Source: an uncultured Lutibacter sp.
GTDB taxonomy: Bacteria; Bacteroidota; Bacteroidia; Flavobacteriales; Flavobacteriaceae
Assembly: GCF_947493565.1 (NCBI RefSeq)
Contig: NZ_CANLRG010000012.1
Span: 1-64,000 of the forward strand
Reading direction: 5' to 3'
Length of the DNA: 64,000 nt
Positions 1-9,100 of this stretch are shown piece by piece. How positions within the stretch are numbered: the stretch's first letter is position 1; every line of letters starts with the position of its first letter. Under the pieces are notes generated by a model, which saw nothing but the letters and a program-made list of their open reading frames with translations, searched no databases and had not been told where the DNA came from. A program made the translations under genes and the position numbers.

Positions 1-207
1 ACCCATTCCCTTGTTAGCGGCTGCAAATATACCACTCTTTTTTATTCCTATACAAACTTTTTTTAACCTTTTTTTGAAGTTTTTTTATTTAAAAAAACAA
101 TCAACTGATAAATAGCTATTTATATTATTTAAAAAAATACTTTGGAGTGCGTTCCTTTTAAAAGGACAGCTAATATAATTCAAATTAAGCAAACTTGCAA
201 TAGTAAT

Positions 208-918
208 TTAACTTTTCTTTGATGCTTTTAAGTTAGGTTTTGGAACGTCAATTACTCTTGAACCGAGTTCGATATAGTTAAAATTTAATTTTGAAGGTTG
301 TTCTTCGAGTACACCATCCACAAATGCTCTTTGTAAAATGTCTTCAATTAAATAGTCAAATTTGTTTTCTGCGGGATTGTATTCATCTTTTAATGACAAT
401 TTAAACAAGTTAGCGGTAGTGTTGTACCAAAAAGCTTTCCACCCACTTCTATAATCTTTCACTAAATCAAATGCTGTTTGACCTGTTTGTCTATGAATTA
501 ACTTAATTAAAATTTCTCCTTCAGTACGAGTTAACTTCTTTAATTGGTCTGTAAATTCTCCTTCTAAGTACTTTTGAATTCTTTTGGTATAGATTTTTTT
601 TCTTCTTTTTGATTTAATATTCTCCAATCTTTCATTTAAAACTTGAATTCTATCCGCTGCCAATTTTGCGTATGGGTATGCCTTTAAAGTTTTTTTTCGA
701 TACCAATAATAGTATCTTCTGTCATAATTAGTTTCAAACTTTAATTTTTTAAGTAATAAAACTTCATCTAATTCTATTAATAGAGTATCTCCTTCAAAAA
801 CTATATACCTTTCAGATAATGGTATTGAATCTTTAGTTTTTTCTTCTTGTGAAAAAATTGAAGTACTTAAAAGTACTATTAATATATAGGTGTGTTTTTT
901 CCAGTTAATTTTCATCAT
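208..918 (-). CDS. DUF4294 family secreted protein
   Basis: This 236-residue protein starts with a hydrophobic signal segment (about residues 10-23, ending in SIFSQ) and is then strongly basic. The central part, with YYYWYRKKTLKAYPYAKLA, RTEGEILIKLIHRQTG and GWKAFWYN, matches what I know of the DUF4294 family, which is widespread in Flavobacteriia and has no known function. The signal peptide points to export to the periplasm. Two consecutive ATG codons stand at the start; I use the outer one. It is transcribed away from the M42 peptidase gene. Family call is fairly safe; the role is unknown. Confidence 0.8.
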   Translation of the reverse strand: MMKINWKKHTYILIVLLSTSIFSQEEKTKDSIPLSERYIVFEGDTLLIELDEVLLLKKLKFETNYDRRYYYWYRKKTLKAYPYAKLAADRIQVLNERLENIKSKRRKKIYTKRIQKYLEGEFTDQLKKLTRTEGEILIKLIHRQTGQTAFDLVKDYRSGWKAFWYNTTANLFKLSLKDEYNPAENKFDYLIEDILQRAFVDGVLEEQPSKLNFNYIELGSRVIDVPKPNLKASKKS

Positions 919-1014
919 TTCATAGTTACATCAAAAAAGATTCCAAAAATACAAAAATACAAAGTCTGTTTTGAACAAATTTTCAAAAGTTTAAACTTAA
1001 ATACTCATAATAAA

Positions 1015-1046
1015 TTGTAAGCATATATAACATTTTGTTATCTTCG
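1015..1046 (+). promoter_or_regulatory. Bacteroidota-type promoter before M42 peptidase gene
   Basis: A TTG at 1015-1017 lies 21 bases before TATCTTCG at 1039-1046. This fits the Bacteroidota -33 TTTG / -7 TAnnTTTG pattern with one mismatch and would start transcription about 20-25 bases before the ATG at 1075. Seen by eye only. Confidence 0.4.
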
Positions 1047-1074
1047 TTTTCTTTAATAATATATATGTATACAA

Positions 1075-2160
1075 ATGAGCAAAAAAATATTGAATAAAAA
1101 GTCGATTGCATTTTTAGAAAAGTATTTAAATAATGCATCTCCTACAGGTTATGAAAGTGAAGGGCAAAAAATATGGATGGAGTATTTGAAACCTTATGTT
1201 GACAATTTTATTACCGATAGTTATGGAACTGCTGTTGGGGTTATAAATCCAGATGCCAAATTTAAAGTTGTGATTGAAGGACACGCTGACGAAATTTCAT
1301 GGTATGTAAACTATATAACTCCCGAAGGATTGATTTATGTAATTAGAAATGGAGGAAGCGATCACCAAATAGCTCCTTCAAAAATAGTTAACATTCATAC
1401 CAAAAAAGGAATTGTAAAAGGAGTGTTTGGTTGGCCAGCTATACATACCAGAGTTAGTGGGAAAGAAGAAACTCCTAAATTAGATAATATATTTATTGAT
1501 GTTGGCTGTAAAAAGAAAGAAGAAGTCGAAAAATTAGGTATTCATGTAGGGTGTGTAATTACTTATCCTGATGAATTTTTTATTTTAAATAAAAATAATT
1601 TTGTTTGTAGAGCACTTGATAACCGAATGGGTGGTTTTATGATTGCTGAAGTGGCTCGCTTGTTAAAAGAAAATAATATTAAACTTCCGTTTGGATTGTA
1701 TATTACAAACTCGGTTCAAGAAGAAATTGGATTACGTGGTGCAGAAATGATTACACAAACTATTAAACCAAATATTGCCATTGTAACTGATGTTTGTCAT
1801 GATACTACCACCCCAATGATTGACAAAAAGAAAGAGGGAGAAACCATTTCTGGAGATGGACCTGTAATTAGCTATGCTCCTGCGGTTCAAAATAATTTAA
1901 GAGATTTAATTGTTGACACTGCAACTGCTAAAAAAATTCCTTTTCAAAGAATGGCATCTTCAAGATCAACAGGAACCGATACCGATGCTTTTGCCTATAG
2001 CAATGGAGGAGTACCATCCGCTTTAATCTCTTTAGCACTTCGTTATATGCATACAACTGTGGAGATGGTTCACAAAGACGATGTTGAGAATGTAATTAAA
2101 TTAATTTATGAAACACTTTTAAACATAAAAGAAGGAGAAAATTTTAGTTATTTCAAATAA
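1075..2160 (+). CDS. M42 family metallopeptidase (aminopeptidase)
   Basis: This 361-residue protein is a cytoplasmic zinc/cobalt aminopeptidase of the M42 family (glutamyl aminopeptidase/tetrahedral peptidase type). Visible family marks are the metal-site EGHADEISW near residue 68, ALDNRMGGF near residue 182, the catalytic QEEIGLRGA near 216, TDVCHDTT near 239, and the C-terminal SRSTGTDTDAFAYSNGGVP. Length is normal for the family and no signal peptide is seen. The acyltransferase ATG follows the stop codon directly, so the two genes are probably cotranscribed. The substrate cannot be told from the sequence. Confidence 0.93.
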   Translation: MSKKILNKKSIAFLEKYLNNASPTGYESEGQKIWMEYLKPYVDNFITDSYGTAVGVINPDAKFKVVIEGHADEISWYVNYITPEGLIYVIRNGGSDHQIAPSKIVNIHTKKGIVKGVFGWPAIHTRVSGKEETPKLDNIFIDVGCKKKEEVEKLGIHVGCVITYPDEFFILNKNNFVCRALDNRMGGFMIAEVARLLKENNIKLPFGLYITNSVQEEIGLRGAEMITQTIKPNIAIVTDVCHDTTTPMIDKKKEGETISGDGPVISYAPAVQNNLRDLIVDTATAKKIPFQRMASSRSTGTDTDAFAYSNGGVPSALISLALRYMHTTVEMVHKDDVENVIKLIYETLLNIKEGENFSYFK

Positions 2161-2910
2161 ATGATACTGTTAAGAACCCTTTTAGCAATAATTAGACTTA
2201 TTTTATTTGCATTAACTACCATAACTATTTATGGTTTATTGTTAATTACCAATATTTTTTATAAAAGTAAAACTAAAAAAGTGGAACGAGGTATTATTTA
2301 TAGACGTTCCATCATACGTTTACTACATTATATTGTAGGTTCAAAAATTAAAGTTTATGGAGAAGAACCTAAAGAAAGTGGTTTAATAATTTCAAATCAT
2401 AGAACTTATTTTGATTCTATAGTTATCTTAAAAAATATTTTAGGATATCCAATAGCTAAAAAAGAAGTAGCATCTTGGCCTTTAATTGGAAATGTTTGTA
2501 AAACAACTGGTGTTATTTTTGTTGATAGAGAAAATAAAACAGACAGAGCAAAAACTAGAAACAAAGTTTTAAAAACCTTAAAAAATGGTTTTTCAATTTT
2601 AAATACTCCTGAAGGAACTACCCATGTAAAACCTACAACTATTCACTTTAAACCTGGAGCTTTTATTTTAGCAGCTCAATTGGGTGTGCCTGTACTTCCA
2701 ATTGCAGTAGATTATAAAAATTTAGGTGATGCTTGGATTGGAGATGATACGTTTTTACCCCACTTTATCAGATGTTTTGGAAAATGGAGAACTGAAATTA
2801 AGGTAAGTTATTTAAAACCTGTTAAATCTGAAAATCCTGAAGAATTAATTCTTACCTCTAAAAAACTAATTGATGATGAGCTTTTAAGGTTTAGAAAAGA
2901 ATGGAATTAA
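2161..2910 (+). CDS. 1-acyl-glycerol-3-phosphate acyltransferase family protein (PlsC-like)
   Basis: A 249-residue membrane-anchored acyltransferase, with an N-terminal hydrophobic segment at residues 3-30. It has the acyltransferase HX4D motif as NHRTYFDS (about residue 79), the glycerol-phosphate-binding block as FVDRENKTDRAK, the EGTT block (about 151) and the VPVLPIAV block. These families acylate lysophosphatidic acid or related lipids on the inner membrane. Its start codon abuts the stop of the M42 peptidase gene. The exact acceptor is not predictable, and flavobacterial genomes usually carry several paralogues. Confidence 0.85.
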   Translation: MILLRTLLAIIRLILFALTTITIYGLLLITNIFYKSKTKKVERGIIYRRSIIRLLHYIVGSKIKVYGEEPKESGLIISNHRTYFDSIVILKNILGYPIAKKEVASWPLIGNVCKTTGVIFVDRENKTDRAKTRNKVLKTLKNGFSILNTPEGTTHVKPTTIHFKPGAFILAAQLGVPVLPIAVDYKNLGDAWIGDDTFLPHFIRCFGKWRTEIKVSYLKPVKSENPEELILTSKKLIDDELLRFRKEWN

Positions 2911-2930
2911 AATAAATAATTGTAAACCAA

Positions 2931-2960
2931 AAAGCCTATTCAAAATTTTGAATAGGCTTT
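2931..2960 (+). terminator. Intrinsic terminator after the acyltransferase gene
   Basis: A perfect inverted repeat AAAGCCTATTCAAAA/TTTTGAATAGGCTTT followed by TCTTTT, 20 bases after the stop codon at 2910. Confidence 0.8.
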
Positions 2961-3029
2961 TCTTTTAATTAGATAGAATGGTTACAACTAATTTTGTATT
3001 TTTAATGTTTATCATCACATCAATTTATT

Positions 3030-4949
3030 ATGAAAAATACCATTGCTGAAAGGATTTTTGATTTTTTAAAAAACTTCCCTCCTTTTGATGTGTTAGAAAA
3101 AGATCAACTTTATAAAATAGCTTCAAATGTTAAGGTTACCTATTTAGAAAAAGGAAACTTTATATTTAAACAAGAAGAAAACCCTCATGAAAATTTCTAC
3201 ATTGTAAAAGATGGCGCTATTGGATTATACAGAACCATGGGAGAAGATCAAATTTTAGTAGATATTTGTGATGAAGGCGATATTTTTGGATTGCGTCCAC
3301 TTATTCAAAACGATCATTATTTAATGAGTGCCAAAGCAAATGAAGAATCTTTATTATATGCCATTTCAGTAGAAATTTTAAAAGAGATTATTAAAACCAA
3401 TGACAAAGCAACTAAATTTATAACCGCAAGCTTTGTTTCTAATATTAAAACTCCATATGCCAATAAAGCTAACAGCCATTTGTTTGCAAATGTAGATTCG
3501 TTAGAAAAAAACAATGCATTTACCGAAGTTCAAACTGCTCAATTTAGTAAAAATCCCATTACTTGTTTAAAAACTTCAACTATTAAAGATGCTGCTTTAA
3601 TCATGAGTTCCAAAAGAGTTGGCTCTATTTTAATTGTTGAAGACAACAAACCAATAGGAATAATTACCGACAAAGATCTTCGACTTAAAATTGCAACTGG
3701 TTTAATTTCTATTGAAGAAAAAGTAACTGTAATTATGTCTTCTCCGGTTATTACTTTTCCTAAAAAAATTACTATTGCAGAGGCTCAAATTGCTATGATA
3801 AAGCATCAAATAACCCATTTATGCATTACAGAAGACGGGACTTCAAATTCTGCTTTAATCGGTATATTATCTGAACACGATATTGTAGTGCTTCATGGAA
3901 ACAATCCCTCTGTTTTAATTAAAGAAATAAAACGTGCAAAAAATGTCAATTCTTTAAAATATATTAGAGAAAAAGCGTCAAGCTTATTAAAAGGTTATAT
4001 TGAACAGCGTATACCAATTGTATTTATTTCAAAAATTATTTCAGAAATAACAGATGCCATAACTATCAAATCTATAGAACTATCATTAAAAGAAATGAAA
4101 ACTAGCCCCCCAGCAAAGTTTAGCTGGTTGGCTTTAGGCAGTCAAGGTAGAAAAGAGCAACTTTTAATTACCGATCAAGATAATGCTTTAGTATTTGAAG
4201 ATGTAACTGATGAGATTTACAAATCTACCCAAGAGTATTTTATGAATCTTTCAAAAAAAATTACTGAAAAGCTACATATAATCGGATATGAATATTGCCC
4301 TGCAGAAATGATGGCAAGTAATTCTAAATGGTGTTTATCTTTAAGTGAATGGAAACATCAATTTAATACATGGATTACAAAGCCTTCAGAAAAATCTATT
4401 ATGCTTTCTACCATATTTTTTGACTATAATTTAGTATACGGAGAGAAAGAGTTGGTAAAAAAAATGTCTAAAAGCATTTTTAAATCCATTAAATCTTATG
4501 AGATTTTTTTAAATTTTTTAGGGAGAAATGCTTTAGTAAATCCTCCACCACTTGGCTTTTTTAGACAATTTTTAGTTGAGAATGACGGAGAACATAAAGA
4601 TCAGTTCGATTTAAAAAGCAGGGCTTTAATGCCTTTGATTGATGCCGCTCGCTTACTTATACTTTCACACAATATAAAGAACAAAAACAATACTATTGAC
4701 AGATATAGAAAATTAGCAAAAATTGAACCTCAAAATAAAGAGTTGTATTTATCTTGTATTGATGCTTTTAAAATATTACTCCGTTATAAAACTGAACAGG
4801 GTATAAAACATAATGATTCTGGTAGGTTTGTTGACTTAAATCTTTTGAATAAATCTGAAAAATTAAAACTCAAAGGGTGCTTTAAACCTATTAAAGATAT
4901 TCAGGAATTGATTAAAACACGATTTCAACTTGCTCAAATTGGAATGTAA
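3030..4949 (+). CDS. cNMP-binding / CBS / DUF294 nucleotidyltransferase-like signalling protein
   Basis: This 639-residue cytoplasmic protein has a cyclic-nucleotide-binding fold (about 15-130), a pair of CBS domains (about 170-290), and a DUF294 nucleotidyltransferase-like domain with the GSQGRKEQ and TDQDNAL blocks near residues 370-382. A DUF294 C-terminal helical domain follows. GlnD-like nucleotidyltransferases of this type usually sit beside a DnaQ-like exonuclease and a DUF4212/sodium:solute symporter pair, and are thought to sense nucleotides and energy state. Here the exonuclease is at 8384 and the symporter at 22853. TAATTTTG at 2989-2996 is a good -7 box for it. Confidence 0.88.
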   Translation: MKNTIAERIFDFLKNFPPFDVLEKDQLYKIASNVKVTYLEKGNFIFKQEENPHENFYIVKDGAIGLYRTMGEDQILVDICDEGDIFGLRPLIQNDHYLMSAKANEESLLYAISVEILKEIIKTNDKATKFITASFVSNIKTPYANKANSHLFANVDSLEKNNAFTEVQTAQFSKNPITCLKTSTIKDAALIMSSKRVGSILIVEDNKPIGIITDKDLRLKIATGLISIEEKVTVIMSSPVITFPKKITIAEAQIAMIKHQITHLCITEDGTSNSALIGILSEHDIVVLHGNNPSVLIKEIKRAKNVNSLKYIREKASSLLKGYIEQRIPIVFISKIISEITDAITIKSIELSLKEMKTSPPAKFSWLALGSQGRKEQLLITDQDNALVFEDVTDEIYKSTQEYFMNLSKKITEKLHIIGYEYCPAEMMASNSKWCLSLSEWKHQFNTWITKPSEKSIMLSTIFFDYNLVYGEKELVKKMSKSIFKSIKSYEIFLNFLGRNALVNPPPLGFFRQFLVENDGEHKDQFDLKSRALMPLIDAARLLILSHNIKNKNNTIDRYRKLAKIEPQNKELYLSCIDAFKILLRYKTEQGIKHNDSGRFVDLNLLNKSEKLKLKGCFKPIKDIQELIKTRFQLAQIGM

Positions 4950-4950
4950 A

Positions 4951-4976
4951 AAAAGCGTTACAAATGCAACGCTTTT
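4951..4976 (+). terminator. Intrinsic terminator after the DUF294 gene
   Basis: Inverted repeat AAAAGCGTT/AACGCTTTT with an 8-base loop, directly behind the stop codon at 4949. Confidence 0.75.
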
Positions 4977-5046
4977 AATTAAATTTAATCAAGCCCAAAG
5001 ATTAAATTTACTCTTTCTTTTTCACTGTTGCTTATTTTAGTATAAT

Positions 5047-5145
5047 CTATTCTCTTATTCCTCCATGCCAACATTCACATTCACTAATATTCTCTCCACA
5101 GTCAATACAAATTTCTGGGTCTACTTTCAAACTTTCATCTTTCAT
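5047..5145 (-). CDS. Cys-rich microprotein, 32 residues (unrecognised)
   Basis: A short open frame from ATG at 5145 to TAG at 5047 encodes 32 residues with an N-terminal acidic part and a CIDC...CEC...H arrangement (ICIDCGENISECECWHGG), which looks like a tiny zinc-binding ribbon. It lies 8 bases after the stop-side end of the 176-residue gene on the same strand, as the last gene of a run (88-residue ORF, 176-residue ORF, this). I do not recognise the family. Supporting its reality are the Cys/His spacing and the tight position; against it is its size. Confidence 0.45.
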   Translation of the reverse strand: MKDESLKVDPEICIDCGENISECECWHGGIRE

Positions 5146-5153
5146 ATCTTAAA

Positions 5154-5684
5154 TTATTTTTCAACACTTTTTTGGGTTGGTTTTTTAGGCATTTTTGATA
5201 TATCTATTTTCAAATTTCTTTCGGTATAAACTTTTGTTGCTAATTCTATTGAATCTTTTAACGTATTAATTACCATCTTAAAATTTTCATCTTTAAAATT
5301 TTCAATTCTTCTTTCTCTAATGTATTTTGGTTCTCCAATATACATACCATCATATACTACTTGCATATTATACCCCGTAAATAAGGTTTTGCGAAAAAAA
5401 CCATCATCTATCTCTACAATAGGAACAATCTGTACATTTAATTTACTCCTCTCTTCTTCTCTCCCTTTCTCTAACCCTTTATTAAACTGTAACTCTCTTT
5501 CCTTCTCATCTAACTTTGATTTATAGCTTTCATTATTTGAATTCAAAAAAAGTTCCTTTTCTTTTTCATATGCTCCATCTTCTTTACCTTTTTTATAATT
5601 CTTATGTATAAAATATGACCTTGAAATCAGCAAACCTATTATCAAGGAAATAATTGAACTTATTATTGTTATCGTAATTGTCAT
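5154..5684 (-). CDS. Hypothetical membrane-anchored coiled-coil protein
   Basis: A 176-residue protein that I do not recognise. Residues 4-25 form one hydrophobic helix. Residues 30-85 are highly charged and heptad-like (KEDGAYEKEKELF, KSKLDEKERELQFNKGLEKG), suggesting a coiled coil. A compact C-terminal part follows, with DDGFFRKTLFTGYNMQVVYDG. It is likely anchored in the inner membrane by its N terminus. It belongs to a minus-strand run with the 69-residue ORF upstream and the Cys-rich microprotein downstream, next to a WYL regulator. Confidence 0.6.
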   Translation of the reverse strand: MTITITIISSIISLIIGLLISRSYFIHKNYKKGKEDGAYEKEKELFLNSNNESYKSKLDEKERELQFNKGLEKGREEERSKLNVQIVPIVEIDDGFFRKTLFTGYNMQVVYDGMYIGEPKYIRERRIENFKDENFKMVINTLKDSIELATKVYTERNLKIDISKMPKKPTQKSVEK

Positions 5685-5731
5685 TACATCAAAAATTTTA
5701 ATTTATAAAACTCTTTTTAATATTCTTAGTT

Positions 5732-5941
5732 CTAAACCTTCTCATACCCAAAATACCCAAGACTTAAATAACCTTCTTTTTTAAAGTCAATTCCGTGAAC
5801 TCTTATAAATGCTTTGTGAATTTTTTCAATGTCATCAAAAGGATTTGAAAACATCGTGCTAATTTGTACGGATAAACCTTTATCAATATATTCTCCACCT
5901 AAATTAATAGTTTGGTTTGTTTTTACTTCAAAGGTTGGCAT
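5732..5941 (-). CDS. Small conserved hypothetical (DUF6140-like)
   Basis: I start this gene at the ATG at 5941, giving 69 residues beginning MPTFEVKTNQ. The longer frame up to 5998 has a poor, Cys/Phe-rich N terminus. The pattern FxVK....GxxIxKGxSVxI......NPF..I..AF...GID resembles the small Bacteroidota family DUF6140 as I remember it; that assignment is tentative. No signal or membrane segment is seen. It lies between the WYL regulator and the coiled-coil protein gene on the same strand. Confidence 0.5.
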   Translation of the reverse strand: MPTFEVKTNQTINLGGEYIDKGLSVQISTMFSNPFDDIEKIHKAFIRVHGIDFKKEGYLSLGYFGYEKV

Positions 5942-6030
5942 AGGGTTTGGTTTGTTTGATACAAACCTACTTACCTCAAATAGACAAACAAAGTCCATTT
6001 AAATAATTAGAATTATTTTAAATAAAGTAA

Positions 6031-7035
6031 TTATTGATAATAATTGACAATCAAATCAAGGTGCTCTTTAAAGTCTTTAACAACTGAAGGCGGAGATACA
6101 ATTTTAATCCACTGATTGTATTTAAGCAACTCCATAATAAGTTCATAATTTAGCTTTAAGGTTACTTCAATTTCTCCCCAAACATCAGGGTTTTCATAAC
6201 TAAGTCCACCTTGTTCTTTAAATTCAAACAAATCCATATCTTTTGCTAAAGCAATCAACTTCTGGCTTTTATGTAGTGGCTTTACCAACAAATATTTCAA
6301 ATGATGATTTACCACCTTAATTTTAATTTTTTCAACAGCTTTACCTTCATTTAAAATTCCGATACTATTTTTAAAATACGCTTCTCCATCAAATGAAATA
6401 GGATTTTCGACTTCTTTTTTAAATATCTTAATCTCCTTTATTCTATCGTCTGAACAAAATGTTTTAATTTCATTTGTTTCTGTACTATTTGCTAAGAGGT
6501 ACCATGCTTTATCCTTTTCTTTTAAGTATAGCGGTTGAAATGGTTTTTTCTCAATTTCTTCAAATTCATTATCATCGTACCATCCGCTATAACTAACGTG
6601 AATTACATACTTTTTTTCAATTGCATTTATTAATCCAAGCGTATCAATATTTGTATTTAATGATGAATCTTCAGAAGAAATACAAGAGTTAATTTCAGCA
6701 GATTTTCTACTAATAAGTAATAGTTCGACTCGCGAAAAAATACTTTTTACATCCTCCGAAACCTCTCCTTGATTCACATAGTAACCATAATTTCTTTTTA
6801 ATTTAATTTCTACACCAAATTCGTCATAAATTATTTTTAAATCTCTTTTTATCGTCTTTTTGTTATGAGAACTTAGTTTTTTCAAAAAGGTATTGTCCTT
6901 GAATTCTAGCTGTTTATCTTCTAGCTTATTTTGAAGTTCTTTAAGTTTTACATACGTATCATTGTCAATTCCAAATGAAACTGGATTTGAAACAATTTTT
7001 AAAATATAATAGCGTCTTAAAAACTCTGGTGACAT
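6031..7035 (-). CDS. WYL domain transcriptional regulator
   Basis: A 334-residue protein. The N-terminal third is basic and helical and is probably a DNA-binding region (LKRNYGYYVNQGE). The WYL part begins around residue 130: IEKKYVIHVSYSGW, then KKPFQPLYLKEKDKAWYLLANS, which carries the family's R/K..P..L...WYL pattern. A C-terminal WCX-like extension with LVKPLHKSQKLI and an aromatic strand follows. WYL proteins bind ligands, often nucleotides, and commonly control stress or defence genes. It is divergent from the flippase gene (65-base gap) and leads the minus-strand run of small genes, its likely targets. Confidence 0.82.
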   Translation of the reverse strand: MSPEFLRRYYILKIVSNPVSFGIDNDTYVKLKELQNKLEDKQLEFKDNTFLKKLSSHNKKTIKRDLKIIYDEFGVEIKLKRNYGYYVNQGEVSEDVKSIFSRVELLLISRKSAEINSCISSEDSSLNTNIDTLGLINAIEKKYVIHVSYSGWYDDNEFEEIEKKPFQPLYLKEKDKAWYLLANSTETNEIKTFCSDDRIKEIKIFKKEVENPISFDGEAYFKNSIGILNEGKAVEKIKIKVVNHHLKYLLVKPLHKSQKLIALAKDMDLFEFKEQGGLSYENPDVWGEIEVTLKLNYELIMELLKYNQWIKIVSPPSVVKDFKEHLDLIVNYYQ

Positions 7036-7100
7036 TTTTTTACTTTAAGGTACAAGATTACAAAAAAAGTTTAATCTTTATAGTTTAAAAAGAAACCCTA

Positions 7101-8357
7101 GTGCTTTTTAGTAAACAAGATTTTTTAAATACAAAATGGTTTATTGCAGAAAAAGTTACCAGTTTATTGGTTGCAATCATAATTATTCCAAAAAATTTTA
7201 ATTCTTTAGGAACTGTAAATATTGGTAAATTAAAGTTTGCAGAAACCTTTATTAGCTTTTTCACACCTCTATTATTTTTAGGGTTATCAGAAATTTGTAT
7301 TCGTGAAATTGTTTTTTATCCAAAACGAATAAAATTCATTATTGGTACAGCATTTTATTTAAGGCTTTTCAGCTGGATATTTACCGCTAGTATTATAGGT
7401 GTTTATTCATTTCTATTTTTAGAAAATGAACTCTTTATCATATACTTTTTTATTTGCTTAAGCTATTTAGTCAGAATTTTTGATGTGTTCGAATATTATT
7501 TTCACTCCTTAAAACAAACTAAATATGTTTTTATAAGCAAGTCTATTAGTTTATTTTTCATAGTATTTCTTCAATATTATGGAGTAAAGAACGAATTCGG
7601 AATAAATTATTTTGCTGCTTTACTAATTTTAGATTTTTTATTACAAAGCATTTTTTACTTATTTATCGTAAAACTCAAAAATATCTTTGATTTAAAATCA
7701 TTAGTTTTTTCAAAAACAATGGCTTTCTATTTATTAAAGAATTCATTCCCTTTAATGCTATCAAACTTTTTAGTTTTATTTTATATCGTAATTGATGATT
7801 TTCTTTTAAAATATTATCACGGAGATGAAACTTATGGGCTTTACGCCACTATTTATTATTTAATTATCACGCTCACTTGGAATATTGGCTTCTCAATCAT
7901 CAATGCGTTGTTTCCTTCATTAACAGAATCATACACTTCAAACCTTAGAATTTATTACAAAAAAATAAGCAGACTTTTAATCTATATGCTTGTTTTAGGT
8001 TTTATTATTGTCGTGATTTACCAGCTATTTAGCTATTCTATTTTATATAATTTCTTTGGGAACGATTTTCTTAACATTCATAGTGATTTAAAATTATTTA
8101 GCTGGGCACCTTTGATTATTTTTACAGGAATGATTTATGAAAAGCACTTAATAACTACTAACAACATCGAAAAAAATGTTTACCGCTTTATTATTGGTTG
8201 TATTTCAAATATAGTACTTTCATTAATTTTAATTCCAAAACTTGAAATTACCGGAGCAATTATTGCCGTTTTAATTAGTCATTTTATCACAAATATTGGA
8301 TATATTTTTATTGATACTAAAAGTCGAAAACAATTAAAATTTCTTTTTATTAAGTAA
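7101..8357 (+). CDS. Oligosaccharide flippase family protein (Wzx/MATE-like)
   Basis: A 418-residue protein of about 12 hydrophobic segments with short basic loops, typical in length and composition for the MVF/MOP-superfamily polysaccharide flippases that move lipid-linked sugars across the inner membrane. No ATG lies in frame near the start; the open frame begins at GTG 7101 (product starts MLFSKQDFLN). No glycosyltransferase is nearby, so it is an isolated flippase between the WYL gene and the exonuclease gene, 26 bases ahead of the latter. Substrate unknown. Confidence 0.75.
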   Translation: MLFSKQDFLNTKWFIAEKVTSLLVAIIIIPKNFNSLGTVNIGKLKFAETFISFFTPLLFLGLSEICIREIVFYPKRIKFIIGTAFYLRLFSWIFTASIIGVYSFLFLENELFIIYFFICLSYLVRIFDVFEYYFHSLKQTKYVFISKSISLFFIVFLQYYGVKNEFGINYFAALLILDFLLQSIFYLFIVKLKNIFDLKSLVFSKTMAFYLLKNSFPLMLSNFLVLFYIVIDDFLLKYYHGDETYGLYATIYYLIITLTWNIGFSIINALFPSLTESYTSNLRIYYKKISRLLIYMLVLGFIIVVIYQLFSYSILYNFFGNDFLNIHSDLKLFSWAPLIIFTGMIYEKHLITTNNIEKNVYRFIIGCISNIVLSLILIPKLEITGAIIAVLISHFITNIGYIFIDTKSRKQLKFLFIK

Positions 8358-8383
8358 ATGTTTCATATCTTTAATGTTAAACA

Positions 8384-9046
8384 ATGCTCTCATTTTTAAA
8401 ACATAAAACGTATCCTGATTTTTGGAAAAATTACTTAAAAAAAATCAAACAAAAACAGTCTCAAAAAATTGAAACTACAACCTTTGTAGTTTTCGACACA
8501 GAAACTACTGGTTTAGATATTAAAAATGATAGAATTTTATCTATTGGAGCTGTCAGTATTACAAACAATATAATAGATGTATCTAACAATTTTGAATTGT
8601 ATTTAAAACAAGATAAATTTAAAGTTGAAACTGTCCAAATTCACGGAATTTTAAAAGAAGGAAACATTTCCAAAACTTCAGAAAAACAAGCGATTCAGCA
8701 TTTTATAAATTATATTGGAAATTCCGTTTTAGTTGCGCATCACGCAGCTTTTGATATTGAAATAATCAATACCGCTTTAAAACGATTTAACTTACCTAAA
8801 CTTAAAAATAAAAGCATTGATACTGGAATTTTATATAAAAAATTAGCTGGTAAAAAAGACAATCATTTTAATTTAGATGCTTTATGCGCTGAGTTTAAAA
8901 TTCCTAAACACGATAGACATACCGCATCTGGAGATGCTTATATTACCGCTCTTTTATTTTTAAAAATAATAGCTAAATTAAAACAAGAAAGAAATATTCA
9001 TTATTCTGATTTATTTAGAAGAAATCAGAAAAAAGGACTATTATAA
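8384..9046 (+). CDS. 3'-5' exonuclease, DnaQ/PolIII-epsilon family
   Basis: This 220-residue cytoplasmic protein shows all DEDDh exonuclease motifs: ExoI FDTETTGLD near residue 38, ExoII LVAHHAAFDIE near 116, and ExoIII HTASGDAYITALLF near 179. DnaQ-type proteins of this length are commonly encoded directly beside the cNMP/CBS/DUF294 protein. In this window that partner ends at 4949, 3.4 kb upstream. The gene may be cotranscribed with the flippase gene that ends 26 bases before it. Confidence 0.88.
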   Translation: MLSFLKHKTYPDFWKNYLKKIKQKQSQKIETTTFVVFDTETTGLDIKNDRILSIGAVSITNNIIDVSNNFELYLKQDKFKVETVQIHGILKEGNISKTSEKQAIQHFINYIGNSVLVAHHAAFDIEIINTALKRFNLPKLKNKSIDTGILYKKLAGKKDNHFNLDALCAEFKIPKHDRHTASGDAYITALLFLKIIAKLKQERNIHYSDLFRRNQKKGLL

Positions 9047-9078
9047 AAAAGTCTATTCAAATTTGAATAGACTTTTTT
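9045..9078. terminator. Bidirectional terminator between exonuclease and nap genes
   Basis: Near-perfect inverted repeat AAAAAAGTCTATTCAAA/TTTGAATAGACTTTTTT between two convergent genes. It has an A tract before and a T tract after, so it can work in both directions. Confidence 0.85.
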
Positions 9079-9100
9079 ATGATGTTGATTGATTTGGTCG

